Below the pieces are notes generated by a model that had not been told where the DNA came from, did not search any database, and was given only the letters and a program-made list of their open reading frames with translations. Of a stretch of 64,000 bases of DNA, positions 63,401-64,000 are shown piece by piece. The first letter of the stretch is position 1; each line of letters starts with the position of its first letter. This stretch comes from Alligator mississippiensis (taxonomy: Eukaryota > Chordata > Crocodylia > Alligatoridae). The position numbers and the translations under genes were made by a program. The stretch covers positions 2,743,001 through 2,807,000 of the forward strand of contig NC_081828.1 of the NCBI RefSeq assembly GCF_030867095.1. The letters are read 5' to 3'.

Positions 63401-64000
63401 GGCATGCATGCTCTAGGGCAAGGATCCAGACAATTTAGGAAGAGGCACTATGCCATCCTAATAGACTAGCATTAGCACAGGCAGCCAAGATTCCACGAAT
63501 GTGCATCTTTGATGGTTACTGAGGACAGGATTCCCAGCTGGAAATTTCTAAACAGCTGTTCATCTTAATCTCACATCATTATGATTAAAGGGGATTGCGG
63601 TCACTAATCCAGCATCAAGCTAGAATAATTTTCAAACAATAATTTAAGCATTCTCCCACTCACTTTTGTCAGCAAATTTTTTAAAAGTTTATTTTGTTGC
63701 CTTGTGCTTCTGTTGAAAACCAAAAAATTTGTAATATGGCAGGTTCTAACATTTTCAGCATGAGAACTATTTTTTCCATACCAATGAAATGGTTCCTGAT
63801 TTATGCAGAGCAATACAGGGGTAGGCTTTAAGGAGGCTTTAATACTTTAAGGAGGCTTCTGCTGGAAAAGAGTGCAGAAGAAGGCATCATGTACTATCAA
63901 AAATCAGTAAGGTTGTAAAGGCAAAGTCCTTTCACGTTCATATAAGACAGTTCTTCAGATAAATTAGGAGAGGAGGAATTAAGTTTAGTTAATCATTTAA

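Noticed and set aside
1..64000. CRISPR arrays, bacterial operons, tRNA or rRNA genes
   Set aside because: None seen; repeats are eukaryotic interspersed elements and the genes are spliced.

Overview
The window is vertebrate nuclear DNA from an egg-laying sauropsid. It holds two interrupted protein genes with GT-AG introns, many CR1 retrotransposons (several with ATTCTATG-type tails), hAT-type MITEs, a Helitron end and LTR remnants. A yolk/egg-white riboflavin-binding protein gene next to abundant, fairly intact CR1 copies suggests a crocodilian, with turtle as the alternative. That species assignment is inference.

Region 1 (1-13.3 kb, minus strand) is IPP, a BTB-BACK-Kelch protein gene. All eight coding exons were resolved and sum to 1749 bp (582 aa plus stop) with no frame break. 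Its CpG-island promoter lies at about 12.4-13.3 kb and carries two NRF1-type palindromes and E-boxes. The 3' UTR runs off the left edge. Introns hold CR1 fragments and small hAT MITEs.

Region 2 (13.3-29.5 kb) has no gene I recognise and is dominated by mobile elements. It contains a minus-strand solo LTR with internal tandem duplications (13.5-14.8 kb), a decayed non-CR1 LINE (15.6-16.9 kb), several CR1 copies, and a three-level nest at 24.6-27.05 kb. In that nest a foldback repeat was interrupted by a solo LTR (5-bp target duplication), which was itself interrupted by a CR1. The CR1 leaves an open 497-codon frame downstream of the LTR TATA box.

Region 3 (29.6-45.2 kb, minus strand) is the gene for riboflavin-binding protein. 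It has five coding exons (239 aa, 720 bp with stop), a predicted noncoding first exon, and a TATA box at 45.23 kb. Signal peptide, cysteine framework and C-terminal phosphoserine cluster are present, but the N-glycosylation sequons differ from the hen protein as I remember it. Introns contain foldback MITEs and other repeats.

Region 4 (45.2-64 kb) has no host gene I can support. It contains a composite of three CR1 fragments, a palindromic hAT MITE, CR1 copies inserted tail-to-head, a 915-bp hAT element with a perfect 8-bp target duplication set inside minus-strand gag-like coding debris, older SINE/MIR-like fragments, and a nonautonomous Helitron at 62.7-63.2 kb.

The two genes are on the same strand about 17 kb apart and have unrelated functions: an actin/Kelch adaptor and a secreted vitamin carrier. 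No operon, CRISPR, tRNA or rRNA was seen. The most unusual items are the LTR-plus-CR1 reading frame, the internally duplicated LTR, the altered sequon set of the riboflavin-binding protein, and an unnamed dispersed repeat present at 15.2 and 49.4 kb.
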